Shown: piece by piece, positions 32,436 through 43,850 of the stretch
Layout: every line of letters begins with the position of its first letter
How positions within the stretch are numbered: the first letter of the stretch is position 1
From: Cryptomeria japonica
Lineage: Eukaryota; Streptophyta; Pinopsida; Cupressales; Cupressaceae
Direction: 5' to 3'
Assembly (NCBI RefSeq): GCF_030272615.1
Contig: NC_081409.1
Coordinates: 615,708,755 to 615,772,754 of the forward strand
Length of the DNA stretch: 64,000 nucleotides
Translations under genes and position numbers: made by a program
Notes under the pieces: model-generated
Databases searched by the model: none
The model's input: only the letters and a program-made list of their open reading frames with translations
What the model was told of the DNA's origin: nothing

Positions 32436-33654
32436 TTCTGGAAAATCTGTGCAATTTTTCTAATCTGTGAAGTTGCTTATTGTGACCAAATCTGAATGTT
32501 TGACTGTTTTTCATGAAAAGAGGACATAGTGTTGATGAGGACTCAATGTTTGCAAGTGTTTAGACTCCAAAATGACTCAAACACAAGTGTGTTGTTTGAT
32601 GTAAAATTGTTTTGCATACACTTGAAGACACAAAAGAAACAATGTTTTGATGTTTGGTCTTGAATGTTTGATTGTTCAAAATAAGTCAAGCACAATTCTT
32701 ATGGCTGGCCAAGACAATAGTTGTTGATCCTACATGGAGTTTCCCCCGAGGCTACGCTATTCAGAGTGGATACTTAGATGCTTGACCCCACTAGCTCCAC
32801 CCTTGGCACTCACTTCTCAGGGCAGCCAAGCATCAGTCCCCACGAAAACTCCTCGTGGTGAACTTTGTATCTCTACTAAGAACCGTATGTGTGTGGGCCG
32901 CTACCAGAGGTTTGACCTCCTACCCCAACAACTAGAAGGATTTTGGCTTCTAAAACAAAAAGGTGCTAGTAAGGGCATCCACTCGTGTGGCCATACATGC
33001 GGCACTTTCAGCTCTATAAATACAGAAGGCTCCTAGCCGGTAGGGGTTACGCCCTACAAATGATCAAACAAATTTGATCAAACGGGTTTATGGGGAGACA
33101 TAGTGTCGGTATGAACTAATCAACACACGTTATCCATAGTTTTCATCATGGATATAGTTATTTATATTGGTTTGGAAGAAGATGGCTTTTCTTTTGCTAC
33201 CACTTGGGTCATTCTCCTCACTAGTAGTCCTAATGACCACATGGGGAGACATGCCCTCTAAAGATTAAACAAAAAGAGCCTATTGCTCAAGACACAAAAG
33301 ACAATGGTTCATTTTTAGTGCACCAATTGAAGTGTTTGCTAGTCTATGAAAACAAGGCACACAATAAAAGATTAAAAAAAACCCTTGCCAAGGTCCTGCA
33401 ACAAATATCTATTAGTAGTTTGGATTGTTTGAAATAATCACCCCTTCCTGCAAGCACACAAGTTAGGTAAATTTTAGATCCAAAATACTTTGTGAAGTAG
33501 GGGCCTTCAACAAAACGATTTTGCCTCCAAGACAAGCTGTACCACTTTTGTTAGCTAGATCTGAAAATGTTAGCACAAAATAAACCAGATTTGAAATCCG
33601 AATGACAAAAAACTGAATCAATGAGACAAAAAATGCAACAACCGAACACAAACG

Positions 33655-33895
33655 TAGTTGTCACAGACACAGATGTTGCCAGAACACACAGACATGCCTA
33701 GATCTGACATAGACGCGACTCCCGAATGCAGACGCGCCTGAAGACCTCACAGACGCGACTATGGAATACCAACGCATTTCTCAAAATTTGCAAAAAAAAT
33801 AAAATATTGTCGAATACGCAGACGCGGTTCCAGATGGCACAGACGCGACAGAAAATAAAAAAACGCGATCCGAAAGGGCGCAGACGCGAAATATC
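33655..33895. repeat. CACAGACGCG-type interspersed repeats, outer array
   Basis: About ten plus-strand copies, including 'cacagacgcgactatgg', 'gcagacgcggttcc' and 'cacagacgcgacag'. They lie just inside the primer-binding site of gypsy D. Confidence 0.75.
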
Positions 33896-33973
33896 AAAAT
33901 GTTGTCGGAAATGTCAGATCTGCAACCTCAAAACAAAATTTGCAACAAAAGATGTTAAATGCAAAAGGGACAA

Positions 33974-33993
33974 GAGTCCCACCGGGCGTACCA
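33974..33993 (-). other. Putative primer-binding site of gypsy D
   Basis: The minus strand reads TGGTACGCCCGGTGGGACTC four bases after the LTR end. The plus-strand reading ends in CCA and can be parsed as the end of a tRNA: part of a T loop, a 5-base T stem, a 7-base acceptor strand CGGGCGT, then ACCA. I cannot assign the tRNA. Confidence 0.55.
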
Positions 33994-33996
33994 AAA

Positions 33997-35121
33997 TGTA
34001 TACGGTGAAAATGGATAACAACAATGTTGAAAGGCTAAATAGATTCAACCACAAAAACCCTAGCCTAACAACAACAAAGATCCACCATAACATATGAAGA
34101 TTACCTAAGACAATGCAAATCAAATGAAATCACAAAGATTATACCATCACATGTCCAATAGGGTTTGAATCTCCATTATTCCTATTTCCATTGATCTTGC
34201 TTGATATATTTGCTCTCAGATTTTATGTGCACAAGAGCTCAACAAAGAACGAAAATGTGGTTGCAGGTAGGATCGCATATGAAAAGTGCAAAGCGTAGTG
34301 TAGTCAATTGATCAAGTAGTCAGGGTTTGATAATGAAAGAAGCATCTCCTTATATAGAAGACACTATAAGAAATGGAGGGATAAGATTGAGAGGTGTAAA
34401 AAGAGGTCGGCTATGATTAGAGGGTAGGTAAAATAATGAGAGGGGTAGGTAGTGTATGAATTAAGAGATGAATGACATGTGTCATGGGAGAAAAGGATAA
34501 TGAATTAATTAAATAAATAAAGATTTATTTAATTAATAGAAGAAGTGGGATCAATTAAATAAATAAAAGTATTTATTTAATTTAGGAAAAGGGATAATTT
34601 AAATAAATAAATGTATTTATTTAAATGAGAAATAAGGCTAGAAGAGGATAAATGAATTAATTAAATAAATAAAGATTTATTTAATTAATAGAAGAATTAG
34701 GCTAAAGTAATTAAATAAATAAAGATATTTATTTAATTAGATATGACAATTTTAGGTGTCTATATTTTGCCCCTCTTTGAGACAATGCGACTTGTCGCGT
34801 TGTTTCAAAGAAGATTAGATAAACTGATACGAAGTTGCCCCAATATGGGAATGATATGCCCCCTCGAGAGATTAGATGAATATGTTTGAAAAGATCACAG
34901 ATAATCTCTCGATAAGAAAGAAAGGCTAGAAATGACTGACCAGATAGGATAGAGTGATAGAGTCACGGGATAATGAAGATTGACTCAGGAAATGAGGGCT
35001 AGGGCAGTCTATAAAATAGACCATGAGGGGAATACATCCTCATTGTCATCCACACATCCAAGAGATCAGAGGGCAGAGAGCGAATAGAGTAGCAACAGTC
35101 AGCAGCGATGGCATTGGTGCA
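33997..35121 (-). repeat. 5' LTR of gypsy D
   Basis: 1125 bp, same organisation as 18822-19975: sense TATA (CTATATAAGGA, minus, 34349-34359), antisense TATA (35008-35018), AT-rich hairpins (34500-34740) and a single AGGGCT. The two LTRs differ by scattered substitutions and small indels, including a 17-base difference near 34431. Confidence 0.85.
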
Positions 35122-35356
35122 TAGATTCGCTGTTAGCGATGTTGTTTACACATTCAACCGAGTGCACATTAAATGTGATTCCGGTAAGACTCCTTATGAG
35201 CTATGGTTTGTTCATGTTCCTACTGTTAGATATTTCAAAATATTTGGAAGTAAATGTTATATCAAAAGAGATGAGGATATAGGAAAGTTTGATGCAAGAT
35301 GCGATGAAGGAATCTTATCGGGTTATTCTACTAAAAGAAAATCCTATCGGTGTTAG
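35108..35356 (+). pseudogene. LTR-initiated chimeric ORF over copia C integrase end
   Basis: The ATG at 35108 is the antisense start codon of the gypsy D LTR (MALVH). From about 35122 the frame continues in phase into copia C integrase sequence: DVVYTFNRVHIKCDSGKTPY, LWFVHVPTVRYFKIFGSKCY, DEGILSGYS. This is the C-terminal part of a copia integrase. The rest of this integrase is missing. The fusion is an accident of insertion and recombination, yet it has a TATA box 90 bases upstream. Confidence 0.65.
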
Positions 35357-35439
35357 AACAAGAGACTGAGAAAGATAGTAGAGAGTGAAGGTAGATGAAT
35401 GTCTTGGAAAGTATATCAAAGCATGCAGATATGAGTATG
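35357..35439 (+). pseudogene. Copia C linker between integrase and RT
   Basis: A short broken coding stretch that continues at 42095 after removal of element E. The flanking GTATG occurs at both 35435-35439 and 42095-42099. Confidence 0.5.
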
Positions 35440-36501
35440 TGCTAGGTCCCGGAGACAACTGAGAAGGGGGGGGGTGAATCAGTTGTCCAATAAATTCAAA
35501 CCAAAATTAACTTAACCAAAACTTAATGCTTAATACCGGTAAACCAAACTTTATGCCGATAGATAGTTTTATCAGTTATTTGCAGTACAGGTAAAGATTC
35601 ATGCATGAAATAGAAAGACAATAACATCCACAACACATAACACAAATATTTGTACGTGGAAACCTTGTAAGGGGAAAACCACGGTGGGAAGGCTTACCCA
35701 CAATCAGATGATACTACTGCAGATAGTATGTGTGTACATTATGGAGTTTGAACATGCAGAAAGGCTAGTTGCCTAGAGCTCACTGCTCAATCACAAAATG
35801 GGAGTCACACTGACTACAATTGGATGGTTAAATCCAATGATAATGTACTGCTCAAAATAGCATCTTCATATGCTAGATTCAGTACCGGTTTAGCTCTGAT
35901 ATGCCTTCTTCAAACCTTCCTTTAATATTGAATGATGTCTATGTGTATAGCTCTGCTTATTTTCGCATATACCTTATTCGCACTTCCTTACATTCCCATA
36001 TAATCTGACAAATGAGATCTTACATTTATACCGAAAGGCTAAGACCAATTGAGTACGTCGGCTTACTAAAGATATTATAATAAAATCAATTACAAATAAA
36101 TCATTATGTGATGCATCATGTCGGCTCAATGCATTTACAATAATAATAAATCATCTTCATAACGTGCCATGCTGATCTGGAATAGATATTCTTGCCAGTG
36201 CGTAACCTGGACCTATTTGCCGGTAACAACAAATATGCAAACCTGATTAGATCAATAAACAAATTGCCAAAACCAAGTGATCAAATAGTGTCTTTGACAT
36301 AACCAATTAGTCTCCAAGTCATTCCAAGTGCCGGTGAACAATATAACCTACCGGTGAACCAAATATCAGTGACTGTGCATAAGTCACTAAACATGCCGAT
36401 GAACATAACCAAAGATCTCCAAGTGCTGATAAATGTTGACAAGTGTTGACAAATGTTGACATCAATGACAATACCATATCAACATATCCAAAATACCAAC
36501 A
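35440..36501 (-). repeat. 3' LTR of copia E
   Basis: 1062 bp. The minus strand starts TGTTGGTATTTTGG and ends GGGACCTAGCA. Near the end it carries the C-rich block with a run of ten or so C (plus strand G run at about 35466). Confidence 0.85.
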
Positions 36502-36515
36502 ATCTCCCCCTTTGG
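36502..36515 (-). other. Polypurine tract of copia E
   Basis: Minus strand CCAAAGGGGGAGAT, preceded by 'ttgccatcaatg', immediately before the 3' LTR. Same module as in A, A' and B. Confidence 0.85.
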
Positions 36516-36856
36516 CATTGATGGCAACACAAGATGGAAAAACCATCAAAGTGCCAAAACAGAAATGCCAAAGACCAAGAACAACAATCTCCCAAAGAGA
36601 TCATTAACCAGAAATCAAAATACATAATATCTCTCCCCCTAGGAATAATCTCTCCCCAAAAGATAATGTGTTTTTCCATAATATCTCTCTCCCTTTGAGA
36701 TCAAATGCCAAAGCAATACAAAAACCAGATTCAAATACAAAATACCAACTCATTACAAAATACCAACTACTCCCCCTGAGAAGTAGCTCTCCTCATCAAA
36801 GCCAGAATAAAATATTTCTCTGTTAATTCTACCGGTTGATGACAAACATCAACTGT

Positions 36857-38652
36857 CTAAGTCTCTACTAGTGGGGGTAGAACTCCAAGATTCTCTCTGA
36901 GATATTCAAAAGTCTCCTTAGGCAAAGGCTCAGTAAAAATATCTGCAATTTGCTCTTTAGTATTCACATAAACCAATTTCACTTCTTTTGCTTCAACATT
37001 CTCTTTTAGAAAATTGAATTTGATAGAAACATGTTTAGTCTTATAGTGAAATACCGGATTCTTAGATATATCAATTGCTGCCATATTATCACAGTAAATA
37101 GTTATAGGTTCCTTGCATTTTACCTTTATGTCCTTCAACATTTATTTAATCCATAATACTTGTGTGCAATTAGTTTCTTCCGCAACATATTATGATTCTG
37201 CTATTTATAGTGATGTACAACTCTGTTTCATGCTCAACCATGAAATTAGTTTGCTAACAAGAAAAAATGCTCCGCCGATGGTGCTTTTTCTGTCATCTAC
37301 ATCTCCTACCCAATTTGCATCTATGTATGCATATAAATCAAAGTTTTCATCTCTAGGATACCATAAGCCAAGATTTATAGTGCCGTACCAGAAAATCCTT
37401 TTTACTGCTGATTCTTGATTTTCTTTAGGATTACTCTGAAATCTTGAAACAATACATACTATATTCATAATATCAGGTCTTATTTGTGTCAAATACAGTA
37501 AACCTCCTATCATAGACTTGTATCTAGTCAGATTAATAGGTGCTGATTCATCCTTCAATGATAATTTATCAGTTGTAGTCATAGGTGTGCTTATCAGTTT
37601 AGAGTTTTCCATGCCAAATTTCTTTAGTAATTTCTTTAAGTACTTAGATTGACATAAGAATATACCTTTATCAGTCTGTGAAATCTGCAATCCTAAAAAT
37701 AATTTTATCTCTCCAATCATAGACATTTCAAATTCTTGCTACATCTTATTAGAAAAGTCTTTACACAATCCATGTTCTCCTCCAAAGATTATATCATCAA
37801 AAAAAACTTCAATAACCAAGATGTCATCATTAGTCACTTTGTAATATAAATTTCTATCTGCATTACCTTTGGTGTATCTAATCTTCAAAAGATATTTGTC
37901 CAATCTAGCATACCAAGCTCTAGGAGCTTACTTTAGTCAATACAGAGCTTTCCTTAACCTGCAAACCATATATTTGTCATCTGTCAATGAAAATCCATCA
38001 AGTTGTTCAATATAAACTTCTTCTTAAAGATCTCCATTTAGAAATGCACATTTAACATCCATTTGATATACTTTATAGTTCTTGTGAGCTGCAAAAGTCA
38101 ATAATAGTCTTACTGCCTCAATTCTAGCTATCGGTGCAAAGGTTTCATTATAATCAACTCCTTCTTTCTGTGAATATCCCTTACACACTAATCTTTCTTT
38201 GTTTCTAATTACCTTTCCATCTTCATTAAGTTTATTTCTGAATACCCATTTAGTTCCTATTACATTTTTGTCTTTAGGTCGGGGAACCAATGACCAAGTG
38301 TTATTCCTTTCAATTTGTTCCAATTCATCTTCCATAGCTTTAATCCAATATTTATCTTCACATGCCTTATTAATTGATGTAGGTTCAATTTGAGAAATAA
38401 GACATACCACTTCATTTGCCAATCTTTCTCTATTCATAAATCCTTGATATTTATTTCCAATTATTTGATCTTCAGAGTGGTTCAATCTTACATACGGGGG
38501 TGTTTTTATTGCTGCTGTTCTTCAGTGACTGTTGAATCCTCAGATGATGCCGGTGTAATTGGATCAAAATTCTATACCAGTGTACTCATAGTAGATTCAT
38601 TTGTGATTATCTATTTTGCTGGTTTAGAGTCCATGGACCTTGAATTTCCTCT
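36857..38652 (-). pseudogene. Copia E reverse transcriptase and RNase H (broken)
   Basis: The minus strand has a copia RT start ([54 protein letters not shown]) at 38485-38024. The catalytic box reads FFDDIIFGG (about 37790) where YVDD or FVDD is usual. 37726-37205 has FLGLQISQTDKGIFLCQSKY, GGLLYLTQIRPDI and IDANWVGDVDDRKST, the RNase H region. 37141-36857 ends with IYCDNMAAIDISKNPVFH, KHVSIKFNF and QIADIFTEPLP. At least six stops interrupt it. Confidence 0.85.
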
Positions 38653-38655
38653 AAA

Positions 38656-39918
38656 CTATTCATCAATCTTCACATTTGCACTCTGAACAATTTTTTGCGA
38701 TCTCTTGTTAATAAATCTATATGCCTCGCTCTTAGATGAATAACCAAGAAATATTCCTTCATCACTTCTAGGATCAAATTTGCCAATATACTCATCTCTT
38801 CTAATATAGCATTTACTTCCAAATATTCTGAAATATTTAAGAGTAGGAGTATTACCAAACCATAGTTCATGAGGGGTCTTACTGGTTTCACCTTTGATGT
38901 GAACTCTTTTGAATGTGTAAACTATTGTATTCACTGATTCTCTCCAATATGTATGAGGTAGGTTTGCTTCTGATATCATGCTTCTAGCTGCATCCAGAAT
39001 AGCTTTGTTTTTCCTTTCCACAACTCCATTTTGCTGGGGTGTCAGGGGTGCTGATAACTGTCTTCTGATCCCATTCACTTCACAAAATGTATTAAATTCC
39101 TTAGATGTGAATTCACCTCCTTGATCTGATCTCAAACATTTGATTTTCTTACCGGTTTCATTCTCTACCATCACCTTGAATAGTTTGAATTTCCCAAATG
39201 CTTCAGATTTCTCCCTGAGAAAAGTAACCCAACACATTCTAGAATAGTCATCAATGATTAGCATAAAATACCTATCTCCTTGTAAACTTCTAGTTCTTGC
39301 TGGACCACATAAATCAGTATGAATTAAATCAAGAGCATTATTGGATTTATCTGGTATACTCTTAAAAGATGCTCTAACTTGCTTTCCAAATTGACATTCC
39401 TTACATACGGGATTGTGAGGTTTAACAATCTTAGGTAAATCTCTTACTACCTTAGTTGTACTAATTTTCACAATGCAATCAAAGTTTACATGACAAAGTC
39501 TCTTATGCCATAACCAACTTTCATCAATATGTGCAATCAAACATGCTTTCTCATTGTTATTCAAATGAAAGATATTACCTCTAGTTTGATTACCGGTTGC
39601 AATTTCCAAACCAATTCCGTTTAAGATTTTGCATTTACCATTCTTGAATTGTAACTGAAATCCTTTTTCAACTAATTGACCAACACTCAAAATATTATGC
39701 TTCAAACCTTCAACATAGTAAACATTATCAGTATTGTGCTTACCATCAAAAGATATAGTTCCTTTTCCTTTGATCAAACAAGCTTTATCATCTCCAAATC
39801 GCACTAGACCTCCACTGTATTCCTAAAAGGTTAAGAATTTACTTTTATCACCAGTCATATGATGTGAACATCTGTAATCAATGATCCATTCATCCTTATC
39901 TTCAATTTTAGCTACCAG
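38656..39918 (-). pseudogene. Copia E protease and integrase
   Basis: The protease stretch reads WIIDYRCSHHMTGDKSKF (about 39880), where the copia consensus active site is DSGCS; the serine and glycine are lost. A TAG at 39823-39825 replaces a glutamine. Integrase 39804-38656: zinc finger H...H (WLWHKRLCHVNFDCI) and CKECQFGK, then catalytic D (LIHTDLCGPARTRSLQGDRY), D (CLRSDQGGEFTSKEF) and E (PQQNGVVERKNKAILDAARS). The C-terminal block is ELWFGNTPTLKYFRIFGSKC. The D, D, E triad is intact, and the 382-codon stretch is open. Confidence 0.85.
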
Positions 39919-39921
39919 GGC

Positions 39922-41010
39922 CTACTCTATTGGTTGAACAGTAGGTGCCAGTTGATCTTCTGTTATAGCAACAAAAGCCCATCCATTGTCTGTCGGTTCC
40001 TCATTAGAATCATCAATAACTCCTTCATCAACATAGTAACAAGATTTGTCTCTATTCTTCTTGAATTTGTATCTCTGATAATCAAGGTTAGGTTTATATG
40101 TTCTTTTAGCTTCTTCTTTCAATCTTGCATGTCTATCAAGACACCTAGAAGCCATGTGACCAATCTTATTGTAGTTAAAACATTTAAATGGTGCTTTACC
40201 TTCATACTTACTTCCAACTGGACCTTTAGGCATTTTCCTTGCAAATAGTGCTTCAAGCTCTTCCAGTTCTTCATTCTCCTTTCTGATTTCTTCAAGTTCT
40301 CTTGCATAAAAGGATTTCCAATCAGATTTCTCAGATGATGATGATGTTGCAGATGATGTTGATGCTTTAAAAGCTAGATCTGTCTTTATTGTAGCAATAG
40401 GACCAAATTCCTCAAGTTCAAAAGCTGAAAGTTTTCCAACCAAAGTGTCTCTAGATACTGATGTATTAGGCATTGTTCTCAATTCATTTATAGCAGTAAC
40501 TTTCATTTTATGTGTCGATGGCAATGATCTTAAAACTTTAGAAACAATTTCATCTTCACTTAAGGTTCCTCCACAACATTGTATACCCAAAATAATTTCA
40601 TTTACTCTTTCCATAAAAGCTGAAATCCTTTCATTTTCTTCCATTTTCTGATTTTCATACCTGACCCGGAAGCATTCAAGTTTTGCAATTTTGACTGTGG
40701 AATCTCCTTCATTCAATGTTTCCAATTTGTCCCAAATAGCTTTAATAGTACATCTATCTGATAATCCCATGAATTGTTGATCTGATAATGCGCTCAAAAG
40801 TGCTTCTCTTGCTTTGCAATCATTTTCCTCATCTTTAGCCAAGGTTGGTGGATTAGGTTGACCTTGAGTAGGAGCAATATAACCATTCTTTGTAACATGC
40901 CATATATCCTTTCCAATGCAATTCAAATGTGTCTCCATCTTGATCTTCCATATGCCATAGTTGGTTCCATCAAGTTTAGGACTGTCCTTCCTGAAACAGT
41001 TAGAAGACAT
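39922..41010 (-). CDS. Copia E gag
   Basis: 362 open codons from MSSNCFRKDSPKLDGTNYGI. The N-terminus (KLDGTNYGIWKIKMETHL) and the ERISAFMERVNEI to LRSLPSTHKMKV region match the copia Gag capsid family. The zinc knuckle reads CFNYNKIGHMASRC, with the second cysteine changed to tyrosine. The start lies 44 bases from the primer-binding site. A TAG at 39919 separates it from protease. Copia polyproteins are normally continuous here, so this stop is probably a mutation. Confidence 0.8.
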   Translation of the reverse strand: MSSNCFRKDSPKLDGTNYGIWKIKMETHLNCIGKDIWHVTKNGYIAPTQGQPNPPTLAKDEENDCKAREALLSALSDQQFMGLSDRCTIKAIWDKLETLNEGDSTVKIAKLECFRVRYENQKMEENERISAFMERVNEIILGIQCCGGTLSEDEIVSKVLRSLPSTHKMKVTAINELRTMPNTSVSRDTLVGKLSAFELEEFGPIATIKTDLAFKASTSSATSSSSEKSDWKSFYARELEEIRKENEELEELEALFARKMPKGPVGSKYEGKAPFKCFNYNKIGHMASRCLDRHARLKEEAKRTYKPNLDYQRYKFKKNRDKSCYYVDEGVIDDSNEEPTDNGWAFVAITEDQLAPTVQPIE

Positions 41011-41053
41011 TGGATCTCCTCAAGCTGTTAAGCTTCTGCAAAAAGAGGAATAA

Positions 41054-41065
41054 GCTCTGATACCA
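41054..41065 (-). other. Primer-binding site of copia E
   Basis: Minus strand TGGTATCAGAGC, initiator methionine tRNA type, two bases after the 5' LTR. Confidence 0.9.
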
Positions 41066-41067
41066 AT

Positions 41068-42094
41068 TTTTAGGTCCCAGAGGCAATTGAGAGGGGGGGG
41101 GGGGGTGGGGTGTATTAGTTGTCCAATAAATTCAAACCAAAAATTAATGCTTAATATCAGTAAACCAAACTTTATGCTGGTAGATAGTTTTATCAGTTAT
41201 TGGCAGTAGCGGTAAAGATTAATGCATGAAAAAGAAAGACAGTAACATCCACAACACAAAGCACATATATTTGTACGTGGAAACCCTGTAAGGGGAAAAA
41301 CCATGGTGGGAAGCTTTACCCACAATCAGATGATACTACTGTAGATAATTTGTGTGTACAATATGGAGTCTACACATGCAGAAAGGCCAGCTACCTAGAG
41401 CTCACTGCTCAATCACAAAATGGGAGTCACACTGACTACAATTGGATGGTTAAATCCAATGATAATGTACTACTCAAAATAACATCTTCATATGCTAGAT
41501 TCAGTACCCGTTTAGCTCTGATATGCCTTCTTCAAACTTTCCTTTAATCTTGAATGATGTTTGCGTGTATAGCTCTGCTTATTTTTGCATATACCTTATT
41601 TGCACTTCCTTACATTCCCATATCAATCTCACAAGTTAGATCTTACATTTATACCAAAATCCTAAGACCAATTGAGTAGGTTGGCTTACTAAAGATATTG
41701 CAATAAAATCAATTACAAATAAATCATTATGCGATGCATCATGTCAGCTCAATGCATTTACAATAATAATAAATCATCTTCATAACGTGCCATGCTGATC
41801 TGGAATATATATTCTTGCCGGTGTGTAACCTGGACCTATTTTCTGGTAACAACAAATATGCAAACCCGATTAGATCAATAACCAAATTGCCAAAACCAAG
41901 TGATCAAATAGTGTCTTTGACATAACCAAGTAGTCTCCAAGTCATTCCAAGGGCCGGTGAACCAAATATCGGTGACTGTGCATAAGTCACTAAACATGCC
42001 GGTGAACATAACCAAAGATCTCCAAGTGCTGATAAATGTTGACAAGTGTTGACATCAATGACAAAACCATATCAACATATCCAGAATACCAATA
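41068..42094 (-). repeat. 5' LTR of copia E
   Basis: 1027 bp. It aligns with 35440-36501. A G run of about fourteen (plus strand 41092-41105), interrupted by a T, expands the usual C-rich block. The terminal bases have drifted to 'accaata' and 'ttttagg'. Confidence 0.85.
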
Positions 42095-43850
42095 GTATGA
42101 TGATGAAGATGTTATTTCAAATCCTATGTAGACCAAGATCTTAAAGTAGAATGATCCGGTGGAGACAATTAATCAGGTTATTGCTATTGCCGGTGCAGAA
42201 ATTCATGAGCTTGAGAATTAGAACAATAAGAAAACTCTAAGGTATGTAAGACTAAATCATTCAGAAAATCAAATTATTGGTGATAAGAATAAAGGTGTGA
42301 TAAGTAGGAGAAGGATTGCTATTGAAGAGATATGTTTGATTTCCAAGATTAAGCCTAAAGATGTTGTAGAAGCATGTAAAGATGAAAATTGGATAAAATC
42401 TACGGAAGAAGAGATGGATTAGATTGAGAATAATAACACTTGGGAGCTTGTTTCGAGACCTAAATACAAGAATGTGATTGGTAGTAAATGGGTGTTCCAG
42501 AATAAAATGAATGAAGCTGGTGAAGTGGTTAGAAACAAATCAAGATTGGTATGTAAATGGCGTTCTCAAATGGAAGGAATTGATTATTAGGAGACTCTTG
42601 CTCTGGTAGCTAGAATTGAAGTTATTAGATTGCTGCTTGCATATGCTGCTTACAAGAATTTCAAGGTATATCAGATGGATGTCAAGTCATCTTTTTTGAA
42701 TGGTGATTTGGAAGAGGAAGTCTACATTGAGCAACTGGATGGATTTTCATTATCAGATGAAGGAGACATGGTATGCAAATCAAAGAAAGCACTATATGGA
42801 TTGAAGCAAGCCCGTAGAGCTTGGTATGCTAGATTAGACAAGTATTTGATGAAGTTGGGATTTTGTAAAGGTATTGCTGATAGTAATTTATACTTTAAGA
42901 TTGATAATGATAACATTTTGATTGTTGAAGTCTTTGTTGATGATATCATTTTTGGAGGAGATGATGATTTAAGTATGAAGTTTGTTGAAGATATGCAAAA
43001 GGAATTTGAGATGTCTATGATAGGTGAGATGAAATTCTTTTTAGGATTGCAGATTACAGAGATTGACAAAGGCATTTTCATTTCTCAATCTAAGTATGTG
43101 AAGGAATTGTTGAAGAAGTTTGGGTTAGATGAATCTAAACCCATTGGAACTCCTATGGTGACTGGATGCAAGTTGTCTAAAAATGATGAATCTCAGAATG
43201 TTAATCAGACCTTATATAGATCTATGGTTGGTGAATTGTTGTACTTAACTTAGACTAGACCAAACATTATGCATGTTGTTTGTCTTTGTGCTAGATTTCA
43301 AGCTAATCCTAAAGAGACTCATGTTACTGCTGTGAAGAGAATTTTTAGACACTTGAAGGGGACTATTGGCTATGGTTTATGGTATCTGAAGAATGATGCT
43401 TTCATGTTATGTTCCTATATTGATGCTGATTGGGAAGGTGATGTTGATGAATAGAAGAACACTATCGATGGAGCTTTCTTTTTGGAGAAGAAGTTGATTT
43501 CATGGTCTAGTAAGAGGCAACATGTTGTTGTATCTTTATCTACTGCTAAAGCTAAATACATTGTTGCTACTATCAACTATACTTAGGTAGTTTGGATGAA
43601 GTAGATGTTGAAGGATATTGGAGTTGTGTATGATGAGCTTACTATTATATATTGTGATAATTCAAGTGCTATCAATATTTCCAAGAATTTGGTACTGCAT
43701 TCTAAAATAAAACATGTATCAATAAAGTATCATTTCTTGAGGGAGAAAGTTAGTAATGAAGAAGTTAGACTGGAATATGTATACACAAAGGATCAAATTA
43801 TATATATATTTTCACTAAGCCTTTACCTACAAATACATTTTCCTATTTAA
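42095..43850 (+). pseudogene. Copia C reverse transcriptase and RNase H
   Basis: 42630-43253 is open: [40 protein letters not shown], catalytic FVDDIIFGGDD and FLGLQITEIDKGIFISQSKY. After a TAG at 43251, the RNase H region follows with IDADWEGDVDE (about 43420), then WSSKRQHVVVSLSTAKAKYI and IIYCDNSSAINISKN. Several stops and frame changes occur before 42600 and after 43450. A different family from E and G, judging by protein divergence. Confidence 0.85.

Larger units (their letters stand above)
31731..33996 (-). other. Gypsy D leader between 5' LTR and gag
   Basis: About 2.3 kb without a supported gene. On the minus strand the primer-binding site comes first (33993-33974). An array of GCGTCTGTG-type copies follows at 33895-33655, then a stretch 33330-32700 with a 'tctataaatacag' box on the plus strand, then a second array at 32435-32224. 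Long leaders are usual in Tat-type elements. Confidence 0.6.
18822..35121 (-). mobile_element. Ty3/gypsy element D (Tat-like), minus strand
   Basis: LTRs at 33997-35121 (5') and 18822-19975 (3'). On the minus strand the order is gag, protease, G-patch, RT, RNase H, second RNase H-like domain, integrase, which is the gypsy order. The extra RNase H-like domain and the antisense gene near the 3' LTR suggest the Tat group. No target duplication is found: the left flank is a copia C LTR and the right flank is copia C integrase. All genes are broken. Confidence 0.85.
35440..42094 (-). mobile_element. Copia element E, near full-length, minus strand
   Basis: 6655 bp with LTRs at 41068-42094 (5') and 35440-36501 (3'), duplication GTATG, primer-binding site at 41054-41065 and polypurine tract at 36502-36515. 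The internal order on the minus strand is gag, protease, integrase, RT, RNase H, which is the copia order. It is interrupted by several stops. It belongs to the same family as element G (53815-60141): the proteins are nearly colinear and very similar. Confidence 0.9.

Noticed and set aside
32734-33036. 100-codon plus-strand ORF in the gypsy D leader
   Set aside because: Antisense to the element, no recognisable domain, and it lies in a non-coding leader.
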